Source: an uncultured SAR116 cluster alpha proteobacterium
Lineage (GTDB): Bacteria > Pseudomonadota > Alphaproteobacteria > Puniceispirillales > GCA-002684695
Length of the DNA stretch: 55,303 nucleotides
Assembly: GCA_902532475.1 (NCBI GenBank)
Contig: CACAIE010000009.1
Span: 1-55,303 of the forward strand
Direction: 5' to 3'
Part shown: piece after piece, positions 28,117 through 35,960 of the stretch
Layout: each line of letters opens with the position of its first letter
Numbering within the stretch: position 1 is the first letter of the stretch
Position numbers and translations under genes: made by a program
Notes under the pieces: model-generated
Database searches by the model: none
What the model saw: the letters and a program-made list of their open reading frames with translations, nothing else
What the model was told of the DNA's origin: nothing

Positions 28117-29286
28117 ATGTCCAATGTAAATTTATTAGGCTTTAATTGTGACCCAAAAGAAACTAAGGTAGTCGTTGCAATGTCTGGTGGTGTAGACTCA
28201 TCTGTAACAGCTGCAATTCTTGTGCATGCAGGGTTTGAAGTGATTGGAATAACTCTTCAGTTATATGACTATGGGAAAGCTGTTCAAAGAAAAGGTGCAT
28301 GCTGTGCTGGTTCAGACATTAGTGACGCAAGGCAAGTCGCTTCAAACTTAGGTATTCCTCACTATGTTTTAAATTATGAAACAAAGTTTAAGGAACAAGT
28401 GATGGATACATTTGCTGATGAATATTTAGCTGGAAGAACACCCATTCCTTGTGTTCGATGCAATCAAACAGTCAAATTTACTGATTTATTTAATATGGCC
28501 AAAGATTTGAAAGCTGATGCACTAGCAACAGGCCACTACGTCCAAAGAGTGATGGGAGAGAATGAGTTGGAACTCCATAGGGGCGTGGACTTTGAAAAAG
28601 ATCAATCATATTTTTTATTTGCTACAACAAAAGAACAACTCGAATTTTTAAGGTTTCCGTTAGGTGGAATGAAAAAACATGAAACGCGGAAAATTGCCAA
28701 AACATTAAATTTAAAAGTTAAAGATAAACCTGATAGTCAAGACATCTGTTTTGTGCCAAATGGGAAATATTCAGAAATTGTAAGGCGCTTGAGACCTGGT
28801 TCAATAGAGCCAGGTAACATAGTGCATTTAAATGGAAGTGTAGTTGGAAAGCACAATGGTATTATTGATTATACGATAGGACAGAGAAGGGGACTGGGCA
28901 TAGGGGGAAGAGCTGGTTCAGAAGAAGAAAGGTTGTATGTTATCAACATTAACGTATTAAAAAATGAAGTTATAGTTGGGCCTAAGGAAGCTTTAAAGGT
29001 TGATGAAATTTCTCTGAATGACTTGAACTGGATTAGTAAAGACGTGCCCTTAGATCATTCTGTTTTAGTAAGGTTAAGAAATACAGGCAATATCATCCCT
29101 GCAAAAATTTCTATTTCTAAGGATGGATTATTAATCAATCCAGAAGAGCCTGCTGAAGGAGTGTCTCCTGGTCAAGCTGCAGTAATTTATGACAAGAATA
29201 GGCCATCAAAAGTATTGGGTGGAGGATGGATCGTCTCAACCAAATCAAATTTAATTTCCAAATTTAGTGCTTCTTCTGCCGCATAA
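28117..29286 (+). CDS. mnmA: tRNA-specific 2-thiouridylase MnmA
   Basis: A 389-residue enzyme that installs sulfur at U34 of tRNA-Glu, -Gln and -Lys. The ATP pyrophosphatase loop SGGVDSS is at residues 23-29. The catalytic cysteines lie in PCVRCNQTVKF and in SQDICFVPNGKY. The tRNA-binding segment DQSYFLF and the C-terminal TIGQRRGLGIGG barrel match the family. It ends the cysE-desulfurase-ferredoxin-mnmA operon, so sulfur can pass from cysteine to tRNA through adjacent gene products. The tRNA-Met gene begins 67 bases after the stop. Confidence 0.96.
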   Translation: MSNVNLLGFNCDPKETKVVVAMSGGVDSSVTAAILVHAGFEVIGITLQLYDYGKAVQRKGACCAGSDISDARQVASNLGIPHYVLNYETKFKEQVMDTFADEYLAGRTPIPCVRCNQTVKFTDLFNMAKDLKADALATGHYVQRVMGENELELHRGVDFEKDQSYFLFATTKEQLEFLRFPLGGMKKHETRKIAKTLNLKVKDKPDSQDICFVPNGKYSEIVRRLRPGSIEPGNIVHLNGSVVGKHNGIIDYTIGQRRGLGIGGRAGSEEERLYVININVLKNEVIVGPKEALKVDEISLNDLNWISKDVPLDHSVLVRLRNTGNIIPAKISISKDGLLINPEEPAEGVSPGQAAVIYDKNRPSKVLGGGWIVSTKSNLISKFSASSAA

Positions 29287-29317
29287 AATATTTTTTTTCA
29301 AGCTTGACCAAAAGGCT

Positions 29318-29345
29318 TGTTGGATTTAATGAGACTGTTTATAGT
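29318..29345 (+). promoter_or_regulatory. Possible promoter of the tRNA-Met gene
   Basis: A TATAGT (29340-29345) resembles the -10 consensus at five of six positions. It lies 16 bases after TTGTTG (29318-29323), a weak -35. Transcription would start only a few bases before the tRNA 5' end at 29354. This is a pattern call in AT-rich DNA and is uncertain. Confidence 0.3.
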
Positions 29346-29353
29346 TGTCTTAT

Positions 29354-29430
29354 GGCGGAGTAGCTCAGCAGGTTAGAGCAGCGGAATCATAATCCGCGTG
29401 TCGGGGGTTCAAGTCCCTCCTCCGCTACCA
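29354..29430 (+). tRNA. tRNA-Met (anticodon CAT), elongator type
   Basis: A complete 77-base cloverleaf with encoded CCA can be folded by hand. The acceptor stem GGCGGAG pairs with CTCCGCT (first pair G-T). The D stem is GCTC/GAGC, the anticodon stem GCGGA/TCCGC with loop ATCATAA, and the T stem GGGGG/CCCTC (one G-T) with loop TTCAAGT. The discriminator A is followed by CCA at 29428-29430. The paired acceptor end and the D and T arms resemble the elongator methionine tRNA of alphaproteobacteria rather than the initiator. A lysidine-modified tRNA-Ile2 also has a CAT anticodon and is the main alternative. Confidence 0.93.
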
Positions 29431-29491
29431 ATAAAATCAACATATTTACCGCTCTTATTGGAGGGCGTTTCGACCAGAGGAGATAGAGACC

Positions 29492-31210
29492 GTGACTGGA
29501 AAAAATTTAGGCAATGAGACTGGCACTAGAAGCTCTGGCAAGGCAGCATATAATATGAGAGCGGCGGATGTCATCGCACGCCTACTAGAATCTTGGGGGT
29601 ACCTCACGGCCTTTGGCGTTCCAGGGGAAAGCTATCTATCTCTTCTTGATGCTCTCCACGACATCCACGGCTTTCGTTTCATCGCCTGCCGGCAAGAGGG
29701 AGGCGCAGCAATGGCAGCCGAGGCGCACGCCCGAGCGACTGGTAAACCGGGACTAGTGATGGTGACCCGTGGTCCAGGCCTAACAAATGCCTCGGCAGGC
29801 ATCCATGTGGCACAACAGGGCTCGACACCTCTGGTCGTATTAATCGGGATGCCAGCCCGTGAAACTGAGAGGCGGGAGGCGTTTCAGGAACTCGATGTTC
29901 AGGCGTTAGGCCAGGTCATCGGCAAGGACGCCCTGATTGTCCGCGACCCTCATCGCATCGGAGAGCAACTATCCCACGCCGTCCATCTGGCGATATCGGG
30001 CCGACCAGGACCAGTTCTGGTTGGGCTACCGGAAGATTTACTCACTGAAGAAACCGGTGACCCGCCCCAAGCTCTACTTTCCCCTCCAATCAGGCCTTTT
30101 TCAATTCCTACCCCTAACCTGCTTGCACGGGCAGCGGAAATAATCGCCAGTGCAAAAAGGCCTTTCGTTGTCGCTGGCGGTGCAGGATGGACACCAGAAG
30201 CTTCGCGGTCGTTGGAACGTTTTGCGTCACGCTTTGGCATACCTGTCGGCGCAGCGTGGCGACGCCAGGATGTGCTTGACAACACAAATCCCTACTACGC
30301 AGGCCACATTGGATTAGGTATTAATCCAAAACTGGCTGAACGCGTCCGCTCGGCCGATGTGATCTTTGTAATCGGCGCGCGGCTTGGGGAAGCTACGACC
30401 TCGGGGTACACAATTTTTACGCCACCGACGATCGGGCCAATGCTGATTCACCTGCACCCCGACGCGAATGAGTTGGGGGCAGTATTCCGCCCCAATGTGT
30501 CGCTTGCGGGTGATCCTGCAGAGACATTGGATGCGTTGGCTGATGCTGATCCCGGCGACGTAGCGGCACGCGACGCCTGGCAGAGCAAAGCAAGAGCCGA
30601 CTACGAGGAGTTCACTTTTCCAATCCACGACGTGGGCGATCTACAATTGGCGCAAGCCGTGGCGCATATCTCGGACACGGTTCCGCCCGAAACGACAATT
30701 ACCAATGGAGCGGGTAACTATGCGATCTGGCTTCACCGATTCTTTCGCTACAGACGGTTCGGCCAGCAACTTGGTCCTCAGTCCGGCTCGATGGGTTATG
30801 GCATACCTGCCGCTATCGGTGCTGCCTTTTCCAACCCTGAGGCAATGGTCGTAGCCTTTGCCGGTGATGGGTGCGCACTGATGACGATACAAGAACTTGC
30901 GACCATTGCCGAACATCGGTTACCGATTGTGGTGATTGTAGTCGATAATGGACGCTTTGGTACCATTCGAATGCACCAGGAACGGGACTATCCTGGCAGG
31001 ACCATTGGCACGGAAGTCAATAGCCCAAATTTTGCGAATGTCGCACGCGGTTTCGGCCTTGCCGCCACAACAGTTCGTACGACCAAAGAATTTATCACTG
31101 CCTTCGACACAACTATTGAATCTGGTACACCGCATCTATTACATCTTTTGCCGGATCGCCGCGCAATTAGTCCGGGCAAGACACTCTTGCCAGAAGGAAG
31201 AGATCAATGA
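29492..31210 (+). CDS. ThDP-dependent acetolactate-synthase-like enzyme, GC-rich and probably transferred
   Basis: A 572-residue thiamine-diphosphate enzyme of the acetolactate synthase/decarboxylase superfamily. The N-terminal PYR domain has AFGVPGESYLSLLDAL and the catalytic Glu in ACRQEGGAAMAAEAH. The central domain follows (residues about 200-340), and the C-terminal PP domain has the ThDP motif GDGCALMTIQE...VVDN. The substrate cannot be assigned; a regulatory ACT-type subunit is absent. It starts at GTG with GAGGAGA upstream. Base composition is sharply different from its surroundings: one sampled 60-base line (29821-29880) has 36 G or C, against 14 in 31381-31440 just downstream. Codons such as GCC, CGC and CTG dominate. 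The gene lies 61 bases after a tRNA. This strongly suggests horizontal acquisition from a GC-rich bacterium. Confidence 0.88.
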   Translation: MTGKNLGNETGTRSSGKAAYNMRAADVIARLLESWGYLTAFGVPGESYLSLLDALHDIHGFRFIACRQEGGAAMAAEAHARATGKPGLVMVTRGPGLTNASAGIHVAQQGSTPLVVLIGMPARETERREAFQELDVQALGQVIGKDALIVRDPHRIGEQLSHAVHLAISGRPGPVLVGLPEDLLTEETGDPPQALLSPPIRPFSIPTPNLLARAAEIIASAKRPFVVAGGAGWTPEASRSLERFASRFGIPVGAAWRRQDVLDNTNPYYAGHIGLGINPKLAERVRSADVIFVIGARLGEATTSGYTIFTPPTIGPMLIHLHPDANELGAVFRPNVSLAGDPAETLDALADADPGDVAARDAWQSKARADYEEFTFPIHDVGDLQLAQAVAHISDTVPPETTITNGAGNYAIWLHRFFRYRRFGQQLGPQSGSMGYGIPAAIGAAFSNPEAMVVAFAGDGCALMTIQELATIAEHRLPIVVIVVDNGRFGTIRMHQERDYPGRTIGTEVNSPNFANVARGFGLAATTVRTTKEFITAFDTTIESGTPHLLHLLPDRRAISPGKTLLPEGRDQ

Positions 31211-31290
31211 AGTTCCGTGTATAACTACTAATTTTCCATGGCAGCCATAAGATTACTACAACCATAAAAGGCGAAAAATCTATAGAAACA

Positions 31291-31725
31291 ATGGACAAAA
31301 GGCAAGATATAAAATCTCGAAAAGATTATAAGTTTTTTCATGAAATTTCTACAAGATGGAACGATAATGATGTTAGATGGCATATTAACAATGCAATTTA
31401 TTATGAGCTTTTTGATACAATCATTAACAAAATGCTCTTAGAGCTTAGAGCTTTGGATTTACATGAAGGAAAAACAATATTTGTAGCTGCTGAAACAGGG
31501 TGTAAGTATTTCGAAGAAATTGTTTTTCCAGATCAAGTAACTGCAGGCCTTAAAATTAAACATCTTGGCAACTCTTCAGTCCAATACGATATAGGGCTAT
31601 TTAAAAACCAAAATCAAAAAACATCTGCAAGAGGTCATTTCGTTCATGTTTTAGTTGATAAAAACAATAGGAGACCAGTTGATATACCAACTGAGATCAA
31701 AAAAGAATTAAAAGAGTATTTATAG
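31291..31725 (+). CDS. Acyl-CoA thioesterase, 4HBT hotdog family
   Basis: A 144-residue hotdog-fold thioesterase. The signature RWNDNDVRWHINNAIYYELF holds the catalytic Asp of the 4-hydroxybenzoyl-CoA thioesterase type followed by the HxNN motif. The middle segment ETGCKYFEEIVFPDQV and the terminal ARGHFVHVLVDKNNRRPV match the same family. The gene is AT-rich like the host genome, so it lies outside the GC-rich insertion. It is the plus-strand neighbour between the two ThDP-enzyme genes, and its substrate is unknown. Confidence 0.85.
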   Translation: MDKRQDIKSRKDYKFFHEISTRWNDNDVRWHINNAIYYELFDTIINKMLLELRALDLHEGKTIFVAAETGCKYFEEIVFPDQVTAGLKIKHLGNSSVQYDIGLFKNQNQKTSARGHFVHVLVDKNNRRPVDIPTEIKKELKEYL

Positions 31726-31809
31726 TTAGTAATGATATGAAAAAAAATTAGAAATTTTATTACAGACATAGAAACATGCAGTTAGCTAAGAGTAATTTAT
31801 TTAGACATT

Positions 31810-33510
31810 TTAGAGTCGTTGCGATTTAATTTTATGTGAAAATGAATCTCTTCTAAAACTATATAGTGCTTCAGGGTCTACCATAATATCCACAACGGCC
31901 GGTTGCTTTGCTTTTAGAGCTTCTTTTACTGTGTCCTTTATCTCGTCAACTTTCTCAACTCTATAACCTTTTGCACCGTATAGTTCTGCAATTTTATCAA
32001 AAGGAGGGCTTTTAATATCTGCTCCTATATATTTTTCATCAAAAAAATCTCTTTGATACGCTTTTTCCGCCCCCCAACATTTGTTATTTAGTACGAGAGT
32101 TACAGTATTGATCCCATAAGATACTGCAGTAGTCATTTCTGATAGTGTCATCCCAAACCCTCCGTCCCCCATTAAACTAATTACTGGCCTAGAAGGATTA
32201 GCTACTTTTGCTCCTAAACCACATGCATAAGAAAAACCTACCAAGCCAAAATCAAGGGGCGTAAATAAACTTTTGGGTTCAAAATAATTTAATGCATCTG
32301 TTGCTTGCAAGCATAGAGTGCCTGCGTCCAAAGTGATGATTGCATCTTTAGGTATTATATCTCGAAGTTCTTTAAATAATCCTGAAGGTTGAATGGGCTT
32401 AACCTTCATATCTGCATTAAGATCTCTTAGTTTAATGAATTCTTTTCGCTGAACTTGAAATTTTTTAGTCCACTCACCAACTTCACTTGTAACTTTAAAA
32501 TCTTTAATGCAATTAGAAAGTTGAATAGCTACCTGCTTAGCGTCAGCCCAGATTCCAATAGAAATTGGGAAATATCGTCCTAGTGCAGTGGGCTCTATCT
32601 CCACATGAATGATTGAAGCATTAATATTAATATTATCATATGAGTAAAAAGTTGAATTAAAACCTAATCTAGTTCCGAGAGCCAAAATCACGTCTGCTTC
32701 TTTTGCAAGCCTAGAAGCAACTATATTTCCTCGAGGGCCCATTTGACCTGCATTAAGAGGGTGACTAAATGAAATAGCATCGCCATGGCCAGGGGACATA
32801 ATGATCGGAGTATTTAGTTTTTCAGCTAAAGTCAAAACTTCTAAATGGCCTTCAGAATTTTTAATTCCACCGCCAATAATTATAACTGGCTTTTTTGCAG
32901 TAGCAAGCATCTTAAAAGCATTTTCTATATCAGCTGAAGATGCAACGGGAATAGTATTCAAGCGATAGCTTTCAGGTTTTTGAATTTCTTCATAAATACA
33001 TTCTTGTGCTAAAATATCTCTAGGAATATTTACTTGTACAGGGCCGGATCTAGGAGACATAGAGACCCTAAAAGCTTCGCGAAAAATCTCAGGTATTCTT
33101 TTTGCTTGTGTAATTGTCCAAGTATTTTTTGTTATGGGCTTAAAGAGTGATTGTTGATCAACTTCCTGAAAAGCATCTTTGTAAATATGTTCTGTAGACA
33201 GTGACCCAGCTATAGAGATGACAGGAGAGTAAGCTGCAAATGCTTGAGCTAGTCCTGTAGTTAAATTTGTAGCGCCAGGACCATTCTGCCCAGCTAAGAA
33301 AACCCCTGGTTTACCAGAGCATCGAGCATAGCCGTCAGCCATGTGCATACCAGTACGCTCATCATGAACGCCAATAAATTTTATGTTTGTAGAATCATAT
33401 AGAGCATCAAACATTTCCATTGTAGCAGACCCAATTAGGCCGAATACATATTGAATTTTTTCGGCTTCAAGTGATTTAATTGCTGCCTGGCCACCAGTCA
33501 GTTTTACCAT
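31810..33510 (-). CDS. ThDP-dependent enzyme, sulfoacetaldehyde acetyltransferase (Xsc)-like
   Basis: A 566-residue ThDP enzyme most reminiscent of Xsc, which converts sulfoacetaldehyde and phosphate to acetyl phosphate and sulfite. The N-terminal domain has FGLIGSATMEMFDAL, catalytic Glu in VHDERTGMHMADGYAR, and FLAGQNGPGATN. The C-terminal domain has the ThDP motif GDGGFGMTLSE...LNN followed at once by WGAEKAYQRDFF, and the tail SFRRDSFS. The WGAEK and FRRD segments are features I associate with Xsc rather than acetolactate synthase. No phosphate acetyltransferase or taurine genes are adjacent, which leaves a related carboligase or decarboxylase possible. Composition is AT-rich, unlike the ThDP gene at 29492. 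Confidence 0.75.
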   Translation of the reverse strand: MVKLTGGQAAIKSLEAEKIQYVFGLIGSATMEMFDALYDSTNIKFIGVHDERTGMHMADGYARCSGKPGVFLAGQNGPGATNLTTGLAQAFAAYSPVISIAGSLSTEHIYKDAFQEVDQQSLFKPITKNTWTITQAKRIPEIFREAFRVSMSPRSGPVQVNIPRDILAQECIYEEIQKPESYRLNTIPVASSADIENAFKMLATAKKPVIIIGGGIKNSEGHLEVLTLAEKLNTPIIMSPGHGDAISFSHPLNAGQMGPRGNIVASRLAKEADVILALGTRLGFNSTFYSYDNININASIIHVEIEPTALGRYFPISIGIWADAKQVAIQLSNCIKDFKVTSEVGEWTKKFQVQRKEFIKLRDLNADMKVKPIQPSGLFKELRDIIPKDAIITLDAGTLCLQATDALNYFEPKSLFTPLDFGLVGFSYACGLGAKVANPSRPVISLMGDGGFGMTLSEMTTAVSYGINTVTLVLNNKCWGAEKAYQRDFFDEKYIGADIKSPPFDKIAELYGAKGYRVEKVDEIKDTVKEALKAKQPAVVDIMVDPEALYSFRRDSFSHKIKSQRL

Positions 33511-33809
33511 AATAATCTCATGACATTGTTGATTAAAATTTAATTTAAAAAAAACTTAATTTAATATTTTCTAACATTAAATTTACTTGACCTTTTGTCC
33601 AGTAAAACCATTAATTTTTTTCGTATTTCAAAAAGCGCTTAAAGCAAAATGAAACTTCATCACAACAAAATTATTTGTAGAAAAAAGGTTGTCGCGCACT
33701 CTAAAAAAAGAATAGTAATTTCTAAAAGAATTAATTGTGCTATACACATCTTGTGCTGAGGGAGAAAGAAGAGTATTTTTAGTTTATTCATCACCTTTGG
33801 AATTTAATA
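33511..33809. other. Divergent intergenic region upstream of guaC
   Basis: About 300 bases separate the Xsc-like gene (minus) from guaC (plus). It is AT-rich with several T and A runs. A 36-codon basic reading frame (33649-33759) is present but shows no ribosome site or family. I saw no clear riboswitch, hairpin terminator or operator, although both promoters must lie here. Confidence 0.5.
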
Positions 33810-34877
33810 ATGATAATAGAACCAGATATAAAATTAGACTTTAAAGATGTTTTGATTAGACCTAAAAGATCTACTCTCACAACAAGGAAAGAAGTAGACC
33901 TGAATAGAAAGTTTAGTTTCGTAAATGCAAAACTGGATATACCATACCAAGGTCATAAACTCATATCTGAATATAGTGGTATTCCTATTATGGCTTCTAA
34001 TATGGATGGAGTTGGTACATTAGAAGTTGCTGATGCTTTAATTCCTCATGGCATGTTTACATGCTTGACAAAAATTTATTCTGGGAAAGAGTTAATTGAA
34101 TATTTTCTTAGTAACAATAATAAAGGTGGACGGTCAGATTATGTGGCTATGAGTATTGGCATCACTGAAGAAGATAGAAAAAAATTTAATGATGTATACG
34201 AGCAAGTTGGGGAAAAGCTTCGTTATGTATGCATAGATGTTGCAAATGGTTACACAGAAAGATTTTGTAATTTTATTAGTGATTTTAGAAATAGATATTC
34301 AAATATAGTTATTATAGCAGGGAATGTTTGTACAGCCGATCAAACGCAAGAACTTATTTTAAAGGGTGCAGACATTGTCAAATGTGGAATAGGTCCAGGA
34401 TCGGTATGCACTACCAGAGTTAAAACTGGTGTTGGCTATCCACAATTATCGACAATCATAGAATGCTCTGATGCCGCACATGGCTTGGGAGGGCATATTA
34501 TTTCTGATGGAGGTTGTACAGTTGCTGGCGATATTGCAAAGGCTTTTGGTGGCGGTGCAGACTTTGTTATGTTAGGCGGGATGATGGCAGGTCATGATGA
34601 AGGTGGAGGTAAAATTTCAGGAAATAAGGTGCAATTTTATGGCATGAGTTCTGAAACTGCAAATGATAAACATTTTGGAGGCCTTAGAAACTATAGGGCC
34701 GCAGAAGGCAAAACGGTTGAAGTTCCTTATAGAGGGAAAATAACTGACACTGTTCAAGATATCTTGGGTGGTTTGAGGTCTGCTTGCACATATTCTGGAG
34801 CTAGAAGATTAAAAGATTTGTGTAAATGCACCACATTTATTAGGACTACTGTTCAGGAAAATAAAATTTATAGTTAG
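33810..34877 (+). CDS. guaC: GMP reductase
   Basis: A 355-residue GMP reductase that converts GMP to IMP with NADPH and releases ammonia, which links guanine and adenine pools. It follows the E. coli GuaC pattern throughout: [15 protein letters not shown] near the N terminus, CIDVANGY, and the active-site [19 protein letters not shown] with catalytic Cys near residue 200. The phosphate-binding ISDGGC and [16 protein letters not shown], and the C-terminal [11 protein letters not shown], also match. There is no CBS domain, which separates it from IMP dehydrogenase. It begins a neighbourhood of purine-salvage genes (phosphorylase at 36947, adenine deaminase at 38108). Confidence 0.96.
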   Translation: MIIEPDIKLDFKDVLIRPKRSTLTTRKEVDLNRKFSFVNAKLDIPYQGHKLISEYSGIPIMASNMDGVGTLEVADALIPHGMFTCLTKIYSGKELIEYFLSNNNKGGRSDYVAMSIGITEEDRKKFNDVYEQVGEKLRYVCIDVANGYTERFCNFISDFRNRYSNIVIIAGNVCTADQTQELILKGADIVKCGIGPGSVCTTRVKTGVGYPQLSTIIECSDAAHGLGGHIISDGGCTVAGDIAKAFGGGADFVMLGGMMAGHDEGGGKISGNKVQFYGMSSETANDKHFGGLRNYRAAEGKTVEVPYRGKITDTVQDILGGLRSACTYSGARRLKDLCKCTTFIRTTVQENKIYS

Positions 34878-34896
34878 AAATTTGTAACAATAGTAT

Positions 34897-35877
34897 TCAA
34901 TTGTTTCTTAAATGTTTAATTCCGGATTGTTCTATAAATTGTGTTGTAACTTCCCAGAGCCAATCACCATAATAAAAAGGTTCAAAAGAATTTATATTTA
35001 AGTTTTCAATTGGCTTTATATATGATTTCACTGCAGGTTCAAAAAAAAATGGAATAGAGTACCTTTCTTTGCCATAACCAATTACTCTATGAACAGTAGC
35101 TTTAATCTTATTATCTGTCCATTTTTGTAAGAGACGTCCAAAATTCATTACAAAAACATCATTTTCGGGGATAATTTCAAACCATTTTCCACCTTTTAAT
35201 TGTGCCTGTAGACCAGCCACATCATCTAGCGCAAGAATAGTTAAAAGTCCTGAATCAACGTGAGGTTTTCCAAGAGAATAACCACTTCCAATCATGAGCT
35301 CTTGCTCTTGGCCACCAAAACTTTCTTTATCACGGACAGGATAATGTAATAATCTTAAGGTAGAATTTCCAGCTACAAAATATTTATCAAAATAATCTTC
35401 ATTGAGGTTTAAAGACCTTGCGATAGATTGCATAATGACAAACCCCATGCCTTCCATTGCGTGATAGTACTCTTCAGCAATTGACCTCCAATTAGGAAGT
35501 TCACATTCTTCGGGTAACGGTGTTTTTTCTGTTAGAGGGTCATCAGGATCATGCTTTACGCTCCTAATAATGTCAGGGCCTATATCTATACCTTCCTTGT
35601 AAGTTGGTGAGCCATTTTGCAAAGGAAACCAACCTCTATAAACATTTTGATTTGAGTTCTCAAAATACCATCGGCACATTTCCCTTTTCTTATTTTCATG
35701 TAAATTAAATATCGAAAGTAAAAGCTGTTTTTTTTCATCAGTGAAATCAAAACTTTTAATCCCAGTAATTTTGGCAAATCCGATCTTGTTGGCAGCTGAA
35801 AAAATTATTTTATCTGTATTTTGTTTCTCTTTAGGATCATTCCCATATAGAGGGGATATGTCTATTTTATCAATCAA
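34897..35877 (-). CDS. Isopenicillin-N-synthase-like 2-oxoglutarate/Fe(II) dioxygenase
   Basis: A 326-residue non-haem iron oxygenase of the isopenicillin N synthase/2OG-Fe(II) family. The N-terminal DIOX_N region (about 5-110) is followed by the double-stranded beta-helix core. Iron ligands are His and Asp of GKPHVDSGLLTIL and the later His of ATVHRVIG. The Arg-x-Ser of ERYSIPFF binds 2-oxoglutarate. Substrate is unknown; many bacterial relatives act on nucleobases, amino acids or small metabolites. It lies on the minus strand within the purine-salvage neighbourhood, and a role in nucleobase oxidation is only a guess. Confidence 0.87.
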   Translation of the reverse strand: MIDKIDISPLYGNDPKEKQNTDKIIFSAANKIGFAKITGIKSFDFTDEKKQLLLSIFNLHENKKREMCRWYFENSNQNVYRGWFPLQNGSPTYKEGIDIGPDIIRSVKHDPDDPLTEKTPLPEECELPNWRSIAEEYYHAMEGMGFVIMQSIARSLNLNEDYFDKYFVAGNSTLRLLHYPVRDKESFGGQEQELMIGSGYSLGKPHVDSGLLTILALDDVAGLQAQLKGGKWFEIIPENDVFVMNFGRLLQKWTDNKIKATVHRVIGYGKERYSIPFFFEPAVKSYIKPIENLNINSFEPFYYGDWLWEVTTQFIEQSGIKHLRNN

Positions 35878-35960
35878 ACTATTCTCCAGACTTACATTAT
35901 GATTTTAACAATGTTCTCCAGTATAGTGCTTTTTCGGTCTATAAATGCTAACTAGAAACC

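Noticed and set aside
29937-31250. Several 60-110 codon frames on both strands within the GC-rich ThDP gene
   Set aside because: GC-rich DNA has few stop codons, so alternative frames stay open by chance. None has a recognised family, and the ThDP frame explains the whole stretch.
33649-33759. A 36-residue basic frame upstream of guaC
   Set aside because: No ribosome site, no family, and cysteine- and lysine-rich by chance composition; not enough to call a gene.
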